In this document: positions 28,223 through 36,524 of the stretch, piece by piece
Numbering within the stretch: the stretch's first letter is position 1
Layout of the letters: each line of letters opens with the position of its first letter
The notes under the pieces: generated by a model
Seen by the model: the letters and a program-made list of their open reading frames with translations, nothing else
Database searches by the model: none
Told to the model about the DNA's origin: nothing
Position numbers and translations under genes: made by a program
Assembly (NCBI RefSeq): GCF_002554795.1
Contig: NZ_PDEQ01000001.1
Span: forward strand, 806,001-870,000
Length of the DNA stretch: 64,000 nucleotides
Source: Longibacter salinarum
GTDB lineage: Bacteria; Bacteroidota; Rhodothermia; Rhodothermales; Salinibacteraceae
Direction of reading: 5' to 3'

Positions 28223-28692
28223 CTCGATTGGTAGTACAGCACGGCGCCATTATCCACGCCGTCGTGCAGGCCAACGACGTGACCGAGAAACAGGCTGTGG
28301 TCCGCTGCCGGCAAGACGGAATGTCGAGTACAGTTCAGGACGCTCGTCACGTCCTCAATGATCGGCGTCCCAAACTCGTTAATCTTGTGCGGTACGTTCT
28401 CAAATTGCTCCGCGCCAGTCAAATGAGGCTTTGCGAAATGATTCGCAAGGTGCACCTGTCCTTCCCCGATGATGTGGACGGCAAAATGGTCTGCCTCCGT
28501 CAGCAGTCGGTGCGATTCCGCCGTCTTCGTCACGTTGAATGAAATCAACGCCGGATCAAGCGATACGCTCGTGAACGAGCCAATGGTGATACCTCGTATT
28601 TCTTCACCATGGCTCACAGTCACGACGACAACAGGAGAAGGAAGCCGCCGCATCGTCAAACGAAAGGCCGTTGCATCGACCGGGTCAGTCAT
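28147..28692 (-). CDS. Flavin reductase family protein (FMN-binding split barrel)
   Basis: A 181 aa protein of the flavin reductase-like family: LTMRRLPSPVVVVTV at the start, then GITIGSFTSVSLDPALISF (the FMN phosphate-binding segment), FAVHIIGEGQ and a C-terminal ALFLGHVV-type strand with VLYYQSSYRSVG. Members reduce free FMN/FAD or transfer hydride to a partner monooxygenase. Start is ATG 28692 (MTDPVDATAF). The family core ends near YRSVG; the remaining ~24 residues lie in the 76-bp overlap with the convergent DUF2400 gene, so this tail may be poorly conserved. Confidence 0.9.
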   Translation of the reverse strand: MTDPVDATAFRLTMRRLPSPVVVVTVSHGEEIRGITIGSFTSVSLDPALISFNVTKTAESHRLLTEADHFAVHIIGEGQVHLANHFAKPHLTGAEQFENVPHKINEFGTPIIEDVTSVLNCTRHSVLPAADHSLFLGHVVGLHDGVDNGAVLYYQSSYRSVGSELTSSLLPPVNSSASGSS

Positions 28693-28765
28693 ACTGGAGA
28701 GGGGAAACAGAAAGGATAGACCGCCGACGTGTCGAGCGCCAGCGCAAACAATTTGTATCAACGAC

Positions 28766-28816
28766 ACGAAGCCGACGCATCAGCATGGACGACAGATCCA
28801 TTGACGTCGGCTTCGT
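28766..28816. repeat. Nested inverted repeat between dnaJ and the flavin reductase gene
   Basis: ACGAAGCCGACG at 28766-28777 is the exact reverse complement of CGTCGGCTTCGT at 28805-28816, with an inner ATGGA/TCCAT pair in the loop. It lies just after the dnaJ stop (minus) and before the flavin reductase start. There is no T-run on either side, so it is not a classical intrinsic terminator; it could be an RNA processing or factor-dependent termination structure. Confidence 0.75.
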
Positions 28817-28849
28817 TACGCTCCGGAAAGGACACGAGCGATCCGTGCG

Positions 28850-29989
28850 TCAGGAGAAAACGTCGCGGACGCGGCTGAAGAACGACTTCTCGGGCGGCCC
28901 GGGCTCCGGATCCGGCTGAAAGTTTTCGTGATCCGCAAGCTCTTCAAGCATTCTAAGTTCTTCTTCGTTGAGCTGTTGCGGGGTCCAGACGTGAACGCGA
29001 ATCATCTGGTCACCGCGCTTATTACTGTTGAGATCCGGAATTCCGCGTTCTCGCATCCGAAGAATGCGTCCCGCTTGCGTTCCGGGATCCACTTGCAGGC
29101 GCGCTCTACCCTTCAGCGTCGGCACCTCGACCTCCGTCCCGAGCGCGGCCTCCGAAAACGAGAGGTATACATCTGTGTAAATGTCGAGGCCGTCCCGAAC
29201 GAAGTCCTGATGCTCTTTCTCCTTGATCTCGATCCGGAGGTCACCGGTCAAGCCACCGCGAAGTCCCGCATTTCCGGCGTCGGACAGGGTGAGGAAGTTG
29301 CCCTCCATAACCCCCGGAGGCACGTTAATCGAAATCGTCTCCTCCCCTTCGACCCGGCCTTCACCACCACAATCGTCGCAGGGATTCTCAATAATGCGCC
29401 CTTCCCCGTTACACTCAGGGCAAGACTGCACATTCACAAACTGTCCGAAGACAGACTGCGAGACCTGACGGATCTCTCCCGTGCCGTCGCATTTCGGGCA
29501 CATGATGTAGTTCTCTCCGTCCATCCCCCCTTCGGCACCCGTTCCATCACAGGTCTCACAGCCGATGAATTTGCGGACCTTAATATTCTTCTCGACGCCC
29601 TCGGCAATTTCTTCCAGCGTCAGCGGAAGCGTAATTCGAAGGTCGCTCCCCGGACGCCCTCGCGTCCGACGAGACCGCTGACCAAACCCGCCGCGGCCAC
29701 CGAAGATGTCGTTGAACGCGCTGAAGATGTCGCTGATATCCTGGAATCCGCTGGCACCGCCGTTCTGGCCGAGCCCCGCGTGTCCGTAGCGGTCATACCG
29801 CTGACGCTTTTGCTGGTCGGAGAGAACGTCGTACGCTTCCGCAGCCTGTTTGAACTTCTTTTCTGCCTCGGGGTCATCCGGATTTCGATCCGGATGATAT
29901 TGCATGGCCTTTTTGCGGTACGCCTTTTTGATCTCTTTCTCGGAGGCATCTTGTGCAACTCCGAGAATGTCGTAATAATCTTCCGGCAT
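28850..29989 (-). CDS. dnaJ: Chaperone protein DnaJ
   Basis: A 379 aa type I Hsp40 co-chaperone. J-domain 1-70 with HPD at 32-34; a Gly/Phe-rich stretch ([13 protein letters not shown]); four zinc-finger repeats ([32 protein letters not shown]); then the substrate-binding C-terminal domains. It stimulates DnaK ATPase and hands over unfolded clients. The start is ATG 29989 ([10 protein letters not shown]); an in-frame extension to 30073 is non-conserved. It is downstream of grpE with a gap of about 187 bp. dnaK is not in this window. Confidence 0.97.
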   Translation of the reverse strand: MPEDYYDILGVAQDASEKEIKKAYRKKAMQYHPDRNPDDPEAEKKFKQAAEAYDVLSDQQKRQRYDRYGHAGLGQNGGASGFQDISDIFSAFNDIFGGRGGFGQRSRRTRGRPGSDLRITLPLTLEEIAEGVEKNIKVRKFIGCETCDGTGAEGGMDGENYIMCPKCDGTGEIRQVSQSVFGQFVNVQSCPECNGEGRIIENPCDDCGGEGRVEGEETISINVPPGVMEGNFLTLSDAGNAGLRGGLTGDLRIEIKEKEHQDFVRDGLDIYTDVYLSFSEAALGTEVEVPTLKGRARLQVDPGTQAGRILRMRERGIPDLNSNKRGDQMIRVHVWTPQQLNEEELRMLEELADHENFQPDPEPGPPEKSFFSRVRDVFS

Positions 29990-30176
29990 GAGGACGTGTG
30001 AAGTTCGGAGAACAGACCGGTGCCTCGGAATGAGGCCCCCGGCATCAGCGAAAGGGTGTTGAAGGGTACGCAATCAAAGCGTGTCGGGAGCGTGGCGCCG
30101 CCTTGTCCACGCCAAAGATCCTGCCAGACCGGCTTCAAACCGTGGTGGTCGGCGGCCGCTCAACACGAGGAGAAGG

Positions 30177-30809
30177 TTACGAAGCGACAATAACGCGGCT
30201 GTGGCGAATGACGCGGTCGCCCATCCGATAGCCCGGCTGCACCTCAGTCAGCACCGTACCCGGCTCGACGCCTTCAGGGGCCGGCTGCTGCATCATGGCT
30301 TCGTGCAGGGACTCATCAAACGGCTCCCCTTCGGCATCGATGCGTTCGACGCCAAGACTCTGGAGCTCGTCGACAAACTTGCGGTGGACCATCTCGACAC
30401 CGTTGCGGAGCGAATCATAGGCGGCTTCTGCATCCTGCTTCTCCGCCAGTTCCTCGGACGCATCCATCGATCGTCCCATATCGTCGAGAACGCCCAGCAT
30501 GGCCTTCACGACATCAACCTGCCCCGCACTGTAGCGGCGCGTGGTCTCCCGGTCCATGCGGCGACGAAAATTCTCGAACTCGGCGGCTTTCCGCAAATAC
30601 TTCTCGTTGACCTCGTCCAGTTCGTTCTGCACGGAGGAAAGCTCCTGCTGGAGCTCTTCGATCCGCTCTGTGGCCTCTACGCTCAGGTCACCAGCTTCAC
30701 CGGAGGCTTCCGGCTGCTCGCTCGACGCCTCCTCGGAAGGCGTTTGTGCCGCGTCGGCGGATTCGTTTTCCGCCGATTCATTTATTTCTGTCGATTCAGG
30801 TGTACTCAC
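30177..30809 (-). CDS. grpE: Nucleotide exchange factor GrpE
   Basis: A ~210 aa protein with an acidic disordered N-terminus, a long coiled coil (ERIEELQQELSSVQNELDEV) and the C-terminal head (PFDESLHEAMMQQP, GYRMGDRVIRHSRVIVA), the hallmark of GrpE, which releases ADP from DnaK. Start is uncertain: I use GTG at 30809 (MSTPES), whereas a TTG at 30836 would add nine residues. It lies between hrcA and dnaJ on the same strand, the common heat-shock arrangement. Confidence 0.95.
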   Translation of the reverse strand: MSTPESTEINESAENESADAAQTPSEEASSEQPEASGEAGDLSVEATERIEELQQELSSVQNELDEVNEKYLRKAAEFENFRRRMDRETTRRYSAGQVDVVKAMLGVLDDMGRSMDASEELAEKQDAEAAYDSLRNGVEMVHRKFVDELQSLGVERIDAEGEPFDESLHEAMMQQPAPEGVEPGTVLTEVQPGYRMGDRVIRHSRVIVAS

Positions 30810-31054
30810 AGGAACGTTCGACGGACTGGTTAACAAAACATGATCGGAGCCGAGAGGCGACTCGGCGGGGTGGTATCCACCCGGAAGATTCCGTGCCGTA
30901 ACTACACTCGCTTTCCGACGGTTCTCCCGGTTAAAGGTTCGCGGTGGAGAACCAGCAGACGCCGGCTACGACGAGCTGGGACTGCACTTCACACAATTCT
31001 TCTATACGAACACCCCGTGAGGGTGACTGCTCACCACGACCTATCCGCGACGCG

Positions 31055-32230
31055 CTATTCGTCCCCCGACGTGTCTGGAAGGCTTCCAGACTGGTCCATG
31101 ATGGACTCAACATCCGTTATTTCTGCGCCAAGCGGCACATCAGATTCATCCCCCGAGGGCCGATTCACAACCGCCGCCATGCTCTCCACAAGAGCGACAA
31201 CTCTCCAGTACTCCATGCGCGTCGGGCCGATTACGCCAAGCACACCGACCGTCCCGCCGAAACTGTAGGGCGACGTCACAATCGAGTAGGAATCCATATC
31301 CTCCAGTCCCTCGCTTCCGATCTTAATCGCCGCCTGTCCGATCGCATCGCTCTCGACGTCGAACACGGTCTCGAGCCACTCAACGACACGATCCTCGTCT
31401 TCGATTACTTCAATGAACCTGCGGACATCGTCGGGCTCCTGAAACTCGGGCTGCGTCAATATATTCTGCGTTCCACCAAGCCGCAGGCGAGCTTCGTTCG
31501 GTTCACTAAAGATCGGGTTCGAGCGATCCATAATAAACTGAACGACTCCCGTCGGATCGTCGATATCGCGGACACGCTCCTCGTGCGTTTCCCGGATTTC
31601 TTTCAGCGTCAATCCGGCCAGTCGCTCGTTCAGGATTGACACAACGCGGCTCAGCTCTGAACGGCGAAGATCCGACTCAAAGCCTAAAACGATCGTCTTC
31701 ACGAGACCGCCGCTCACGCTGAGCACGAACATCAATCGACCGCCAGTGAGCGGCACGATGTCAAGTTGCTCGAGCGTGCCACTGGACATATTCGGCGTAA
31801 GCGCAACACCGAGCAGATTTGTAAGCTGGCTCAGAAGTCTCGTACTCTCCCTTAACAGCTCGTCGGTATCAGCCACCAAAGAGGCAAGCTGAATTGTGAG
31901 AGCGCGGCGCTCAGCAGGCGTCAGCTCTGGCGTGTCCATCAGGCTATCGACGAACGTTCGATAGCCAAGCTTGGTCGGCACACGACCGGCAGACGTATAC
32001 GGATGTCCGAGATATCCCATGTCCTCCAGATCCGACATGGTATTGCGGATCGAGGCGGGACTCAGTCCGATGTCGAACTGCTTTGAAAGCGAACGCGACC
32101 CAACGGGACCCGCCGTGTCAACAAATTGCTTGACGACCAGGCCCAGGATGTCTTGCTCTCGCTCGCTAAGCTCCGGTCGGTCTTCGAATGATGTTGACGA
32201 TGTATCGCGAGGGGAATTCGGATTACTCAC
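31055..32230 (-). CDS. hrcA: Heat-inducible transcription repressor HrcA
   Basis: A 391 aa repressor. The N-terminal winged helix includes LSEREQDILGLVVKQFVDTA and GSRSLSKQFDIGLSPASIRN, followed by MSDLEDMGYLGHPYTSAGRV, all typical of HrcA; the C-terminal GAF-like domain has YSIVTSPYSFGGTVGVLGVI and GPTRMEYWRVVALVESMA. HrcA normally binds the CIRCE inverted repeat (TTAGCACTC-N9-GAGTGCTAA). I searched upstream of hrcA, grpE and dnaJ and saw no such element. The C-terminus is extended by about 35 residues. Start is GTG 32230. Confidence 0.95.
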   Translation of the reverse strand: MSNPNSPRDTSSTSFEDRPELSEREQDILGLVVKQFVDTAGPVGSRSLSKQFDIGLSPASIRNTMSDLEDMGYLGHPYTSAGRVPTKLGYRTFVDSLMDTPELTPAERRALTIQLASLVADTDELLRESTRLLSQLTNLLGVALTPNMSSGTLEQLDIVPLTGGRLMFVLSVSGGLVKTIVLGFESDLRRSELSRVVSILNERLAGLTLKEIRETHEERVRDIDDPTGVVQFIMDRSNPIFSEPNEARLRLGGTQNILTQPEFQEPDDVRRFIEVIEDEDRVVEWLETVFDVESDAIGQAAIKIGSEGLEDMDSYSIVTSPYSFGGTVGVLGVIGPTRMEYWRVVALVESMAAVVNRPSGDESDVPLGAEITDVESIMDQSGSLPDTSGDE

Positions 32231-32497
32231 GATCGCTCACAGGTTATGACTGGCTCTGCGAACTACGATCGAGGGCCGATCGCGGACACATTGGTCCATC
32301 AATCGACCCTCGTGATGCTATGTACTTGATAATTTTTGTCGGGTTTCGCCGCAACACAGCCATTTCCCTGCTTCAGACACGGCCTTCAAATCTCGCATGG
32401 TCAAATACGGGTAAACAGCGAAGATACAGGAATATAGCACGGTTGGACCGCGTGCGGAGAGACCACCTGGACGGTTCACCGTTCCTATGCGAAAAAA

Positions 32498-33736
32498 CTA
32501 CCGATCACGCCCCGTCCGACGATCCGCGCCGGCGTCTTGATCGGACCGCTCTCGCGCTGCAGAGCGCCCATCATCCAACCGCCGAAGTTCGGTCTCACGG
32601 TTAACCTCGATCGTCCGATCCTCCGTCTTGATGGTATCCGTACGCGTTCTTCGAACAGAGTGACCAACGGCTTCATCCTTCCTCTCGCGTCCGTTCTCGT
32701 TCCGGCCGGACGTCCGGGCACGGGACCGGACAGACATGTTATTGTCGTTAGCATCGGAGGTCTTCTGTTCGAATGTCTCATCTTTCGTTCGACCACGACG
32801 TTCACCTCCATGTTCGATCGCTCGCTCGGATCGGCGATTCCTGGCAGACAAGTCACGTCGATCTTGTCGTCTCCTTCTCACGTCAGGCCGCCGTCGATCG
32901 CGGTCTGGACGACGATTATGTTCCACGCGATGGTGAACGCCATATTTGTACCTCGACCCCGGCCTATGTGAGGATCTAGCGGACGTCGACCCGTGAAACG
33001 GGCTTCGGTAATCGAATGACCGGAACGCAGCATGACGATCATCAAAGATGCCGATGTCATCAGGCAGGAGCGGGATCGGTGCCAACCGCTGGTGTCGATG
33101 TGCGCGAATGAGGCGACTTCGGCGAATGGGCACGGCCTCTCCTCGCCGAAGACGAACAACGGCTGCACGGAGGACACGGGGTCGGTAATGCCCCCTCGAC
33201 GGTTCGAGAGCGAGAATCTCATAGCCTCGTCGGGGCTTTCCGATCAAAGCAACGTCTCGATCCAGCGCAACTCGTCCGCCCCTCCAGATTCGGGCCCGCG
33301 TCCGACGAATACCTCGCGGGAGTCGATCGACTGTGCCCAGGTAGCGGCCACGACGATAGACATCAATGCCTTCGATGACGATGTCAACATGAGCTCGGCG
33401 CCAGGACGCACGTCTGGTCACATAGCGATAGCGCGTGTGGCCCTCGAACCTGCGTGCCCGCCGGTGTTGCCCTACGCGAATGACCTGCCGATATTCAAAT
33501 CGTGGCTCGATCCGCGCACGATGCCACCGTCGCCACGGCCAGTCGCCAGCATTTTGCAACCTGTGTTTGGCGTCGGAGTCTGCCTGCACATATGCAGCAT
33601 CTGATGCCACGGCTGATCCCGACCCGAATACCCAAAGCAGGGAAACCGTGCAAAAGAGAACCGTAACCAGAACGCGGCTCGGTACGTTCTCAAAACGGTT
33701 CGCGGAAGAAGCGGCCTTCGTCGTCAGTCTCAGCAT
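32498..33736 (-). CDS. Arg-rich exported protein of unknown function
   Basis: A 412 aa protein. After a putative signal peptide (hydrophobic segment VLVTVLFCTVSLLWVFGSG, cleavage near ASDA) the protein has an extremely basic, Arg/His-rich middle (about 60-270) with recurring RYR, RRG and RIWRGGR motifs, and a long Arg/Asp/Glu-rich tail of charged repeats (RDRRRPDVRRRRQDRRDLS and similar) that is predicted to be disordered. The start is ATG 33736; the longer frame to 33862 lacks support. I do not recognise the family. It is divergent from sppA. The arginine-heavy composition is unlike its neighbours; a matrix, nucleic-acid-binding or adhesive role is only speculation. Confidence 0.6.
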   Translation of the reverse strand: MLRLTTKAASSANRFENVPSRVLVTVLFCTVSLLWVFGSGSAVASDAAYVQADSDAKHRLQNAGDWPWRRWHRARIEPRFEYRQVIRVGQHRRARRFEGHTRYRYVTRRASWRRAHVDIVIEGIDVYRRGRYLGTVDRLPRGIRRTRARIWRGGRVALDRDVALIGKPRRGYEILALEPSRGHYRPRVLRAAVVRLRRGEAVPIRRSRLIRAHRHQRLAPIPLLPDDIGIFDDRHAAFRSFDYRSPFHGSTSARSSHRPGSRYKYGVHHRVEHNRRPDRDRRRPDVRRRRQDRRDLSARNRRSERAIEHGGERRGRTKDETFEQKTSDANDNNMSVRSRARTSGRNENGRERKDEAVGHSVRRTRTDTIKTEDRTIEVNRETELRRLDDGRSAARERSDQDAGADRRTGRDR

Positions 33737-34251
33737 AACGACCTGCAGGTTTTGGAGAGAGGCTGGGTCATCGAAATAGACGTCGTTCGTAATGCGCGGA
33801 ACGACGACGCGCCCCATAGAAGCCCCGAAATCATGCCGTCCCCTTGCTAGTCCGCCGTCCATCGACCCGAACCCGCGTTCTGAGCCGATGAAGCCGTGTT
33901 CTTCTTACCAGAAGATCAGTCCGGTCTTGTTCAGCGTATTCTTTACTACACAGTCGAGTGTCTTCCAGGGTGGACACCATGGCACCTTGCGAGGCGATGA
34001 ATGCCCGAAATGCTTGCACGAACTCACCGGGTTCGGAGAGTGGAGCTTTGCGTTGCGTTTGCTTCCAGGGCATCGGTGCGACGATTCTGTAGCAGATCGA
34101 ACAGACACCAAAATCCACTGCGCCCCCGGAAACGTGTCGCCACGCATTGTGTGTAACCGTCGCGTCTTCTGGCCCGTGTTCTATGTAGGCTTCATCGCGT
34201 CACCCTGCGCAAGGGCTCTCTCTTCCCCGTTCACCCACTGACCGGTTTAAC
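33737..34251. other. Divergent intergenic region upstream of sppA
   Basis: 515 bp with short overlapping frames only (for example 33831-34118 minus and 33792-34241 plus), none recognised or supported by codon pattern. It should carry the promoters of sppA (plus) and the Arg-rich gene (minus). I see no terminator hairpin or repeat in it. Confidence 0.5.
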
Positions 34252-36054
34252 ATGCGGTTTTTATCCACCTTAGCGGCGAGTGTCCTCGGCACTCTCATCG
34301 CCGTTGGGGCCCTCCTACTCTTCGTCTTCTTTTTCATCTTTGCTATCAGTCTGTCGGCGGATACAACGCCGCAGGTACAGCGCAGCACGATCCTCACTCT
34401 CGACATCCAGGGTCCCATCCCAGAACGGGTCTCGAAGGATCCGTTCACACGTGCGATTGCCGATCAGCCGAAGTACGACGTGAGTGATGTCCTCTCCGCA
34501 CTTTCGAAAGCTGAGAAAGACGATCGGATCTCCGGCCTATGGATTCGCCTGAAGGGCACGCAGGCCTCATGGGCAACGCTGGAACAGATCCGAAATGCGA
34601 TCACAGCATTCCGTGATAGCGGAAAACCAGTCATCGCTTCGAGCGGGGACTTCGGCATGATCGAGAAGGATTATTTCCTCGCGAGCGCAGCGGACAGCAT
34701 ATATGCGGGCCCGGTCACGGCATTCGAGTTCAACGGATTTTATCTCCCGCAGACGTTCTTCAAGGGGACGCTTGACAAACTGGGAATCGAACCCAAGGTC
34801 GTCCGCGCCGGACAATACAAGAGCGCCATTGAGACCTTCACGCGAAATGATCTGTCGGAGGAGAATGAGGAGCAGCTGCAGGCAATCATCGATACGCAGT
34901 ACGACGTTTTCTTAAATGCTATCGCCGATTCCCGCTCGATCGACGAGCAACGGCTACGTGACATCGCGAGCACCGATGCTCCGATGGATGTTCGTCCAGC
35001 GAAAGACCTCGGGATGATTGACGATGTCCGATACACCGACGAGGTCGTGGATGTCCTGCGTGGAATCGTCGGCGTCTCCCCGTCGGACGATGTCCGGATG
35101 ATGGGTATAGATGACTACGCGAGAGTGCCGAGCAGCGATGTCGGGCTGGAGACGACCGGTGACGGACGCGTCGCCGTCATCTACGGAACTGGACAGATCG
35201 TCCCGGGCGACGACGACGGAGGTGCCTTTGGCAGCTCCGGTATGATGGCGTCCGATCCGATCATCGAAGCTTTCGAAAATGCCCGCGAGAACGAGTCGAT
35301 CAAGGCGATTGTCTTTCGCGTGGACTCACCCGGCGGCTCTGCGGCTGCCAGCGAAGCCATCTGGCGTGCCGTCAAGCGAACGAAGGAAGTAAAGCCCGTC
35401 ATCGTATCTATGGGCAATCTGGCGGCATCAGGTGGTTATTATGTTGCCGCGCCGGCGGACACCATCGTCGCGAGCCCAAGCACGATCACGGGCTCGATCG
35501 GCGTATTCGGTCTCCTGTTTAACGTAGAGGGGCTCTTGACGGATAAGCTCGGCGTCGGCCTCGACAACGTCAGCACCAGCGATCTGGCGGATATGTACTC
35601 CCCGTTCTCGGACTTTTCGGAGCAGGAACGGACCCTCCTTGCCAGCTCCATCGACCGAACCTACCAGACGTTCCTCCAGCGTGTTGCAGAAGGACGCAAG
35701 ATGTCGGTTGAAGCAGTGGATTCGGTCGCGCAGGGACGCGTCTGGACCGGACGTGATGCGCAGGAAGCGGGTCTCGTTGATGTCCTCGGCGGACTATCTG
35801 AAGCCGTTCGCATCGCGGGCGAAAAAGGCGGTCTCGGTGAGGGCCCGTACGCGGTGCAAACCCTTCCGCGACAGAAGACCTTCTTCGAGAAACTGAACGA
35901 AGATCTATCGAGTCAGGCAGCGCGCGTCTACTTCGATCAGACAGCGTCCGACCTCGAACGTCAGATGCAGGCAAAGCGTGACCGGATTCGATACTATCTC
36001 AGTCAGTCCGGGACGGTGCAGGCGGTACTGCCCTACGAGATTGACATCCAGTAA
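34252..36054 (+). CDS. sppA: Signal peptide peptidase SppA, 67-kDa type
   Basis: A 600 aa membrane protease that degrades cleaved signal peptides. One N-terminal transmembrane segment (about 3-35), then two duplicated peptidase S49 domains. By analogy with E. coli SppA the dyad is K190 (in AGQYKSAIETF of the first half) and S393 (in NLAASGGYYVA of the second half); both are present. GSIGVFGLLF and later VAQGRVWTGRDAQ are also family hallmarks. Start is ATG 34252. A strong terminator follows 31 bp after the stop. Confidence 0.96.
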   Translation: MRFLSTLAASVLGTLIAVGALLLFVFFFIFAISLSADTTPQVQRSTILTLDIQGPIPERVSKDPFTRAIADQPKYDVSDVLSALSKAEKDDRISGLWIRLKGTQASWATLEQIRNAITAFRDSGKPVIASSGDFGMIEKDYFLASAADSIYAGPVTAFEFNGFYLPQTFFKGTLDKLGIEPKVVRAGQYKSAIETFTRNDLSEENEEQLQAIIDTQYDVFLNAIADSRSIDEQRLRDIASTDAPMDVRPAKDLGMIDDVRYTDEVVDVLRGIVGVSPSDDVRMMGIDDYARVPSSDVGLETTGDGRVAVIYGTGQIVPGDDDGGAFGSSGMMASDPIIEAFENARENESIKAIVFRVDSPGGSAAASEAIWRAVKRTKEVKPVIVSMGNLAASGGYYVAAPADTIVASPSTITGSIGVFGLLFNVEGLLTDKLGVGLDNVSTSDLADMYSPFSDFSEQERTLLASSIDRTYQTFLQRVAEGRKMSVEAVDSVAQGRVWTGRDAQEAGLVDVLGGLSEAVRIAGEKGGLGEGPYAVQTLPRQKTFFEKLNEDLSSQAARVYFDQTASDLERQMQAKRDRIRYYLSQSGTVQAVLPYEIDIQ

Positions 36055-36084
36055 TCGGATCCCGCCATCTGCATGACCTAGGAC

Positions 36085-36117
36085 ACGGGCCGCTCTCGCC
36101 GGAGCGGCCCGTTTTTT
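36085..36117 (+). terminator. Rho-independent terminator after sppA
   Basis: Perfect 10-bp stem 36085-36094 (ACGGGCCGCT) with 36103-36112, followed by a T-run (36112-36117). Placed just after the sppA stop. Confidence 0.95.
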
Positions 36118-36143
36118 ATTCTGCACATTCGCGGTGGACGTTA

Positions 36144-36524
36144 TACCTTTTCGACTTTCAAAGGTCGGTGTCTCCAACGGCTTCGATTCGGCGGACGCAC
36201 CACACCCTAGCAGAAGATCGTCTAAACGGATCCCGTTGAAAACTTGCTTGGCGGATGGATCTCAAAAACGCACGCTCGGTCGTTCCTGTCTAGTCGCAGG
36301 CCGGGCGGTGATCCGATGACACGTGTGCTATAGACACGGTGCGCGAAACAAACGAGGCGTGGTTGCGCAGGCGTCCCAAGGACCGACCGTCGGGTCGAGA
36401 GGTCCGTCCTTTGGATGGTCGAAGGCGGTCCGCCAAACAGGTTCTTAACCGGTTCTCTTCCCAACGCGCAGCCGCTGCGAGGACACGGCTTGGGCGACCC
36501 CGACGATATCATTCGGAAAACGTA
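36144..36524. mobile_element. MITE-like inverted-repeat element, copy 1 (long form)
   Basis: The two arms (36144-36240 and 36447-36524) match, in inverted orientation, the two arms of a second copy at 49685-49857; about nine bases in ten agree by eye over the arms. Ends are imperfect inverted repeats (CCTTTTCGA at the left versus CGTTTTCCGA reading in from the right) and each is bounded by TA (36144-36145 and 36523-36524). Between the arms is a ~206-bp insert absent from copy 2 that itself carries an inverted pair (TTGGCGGA near 36248 and its complement near 36427-36435). No ORF resembles a transposase. The right end abuts the TAA stop of the DUF2339 gene (minus). Confidence 0.7.

Noticed and set aside
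28928-30001. 357-aa plus-strand frame
   Set aside because: Antisense shadow of dnaJ, whose J-domain and zinc fingers are unambiguous.
30081-30833. 250-aa plus-strand frame
   Set aside because: It is the antisense shadow of grpE, which has clear family motifs.
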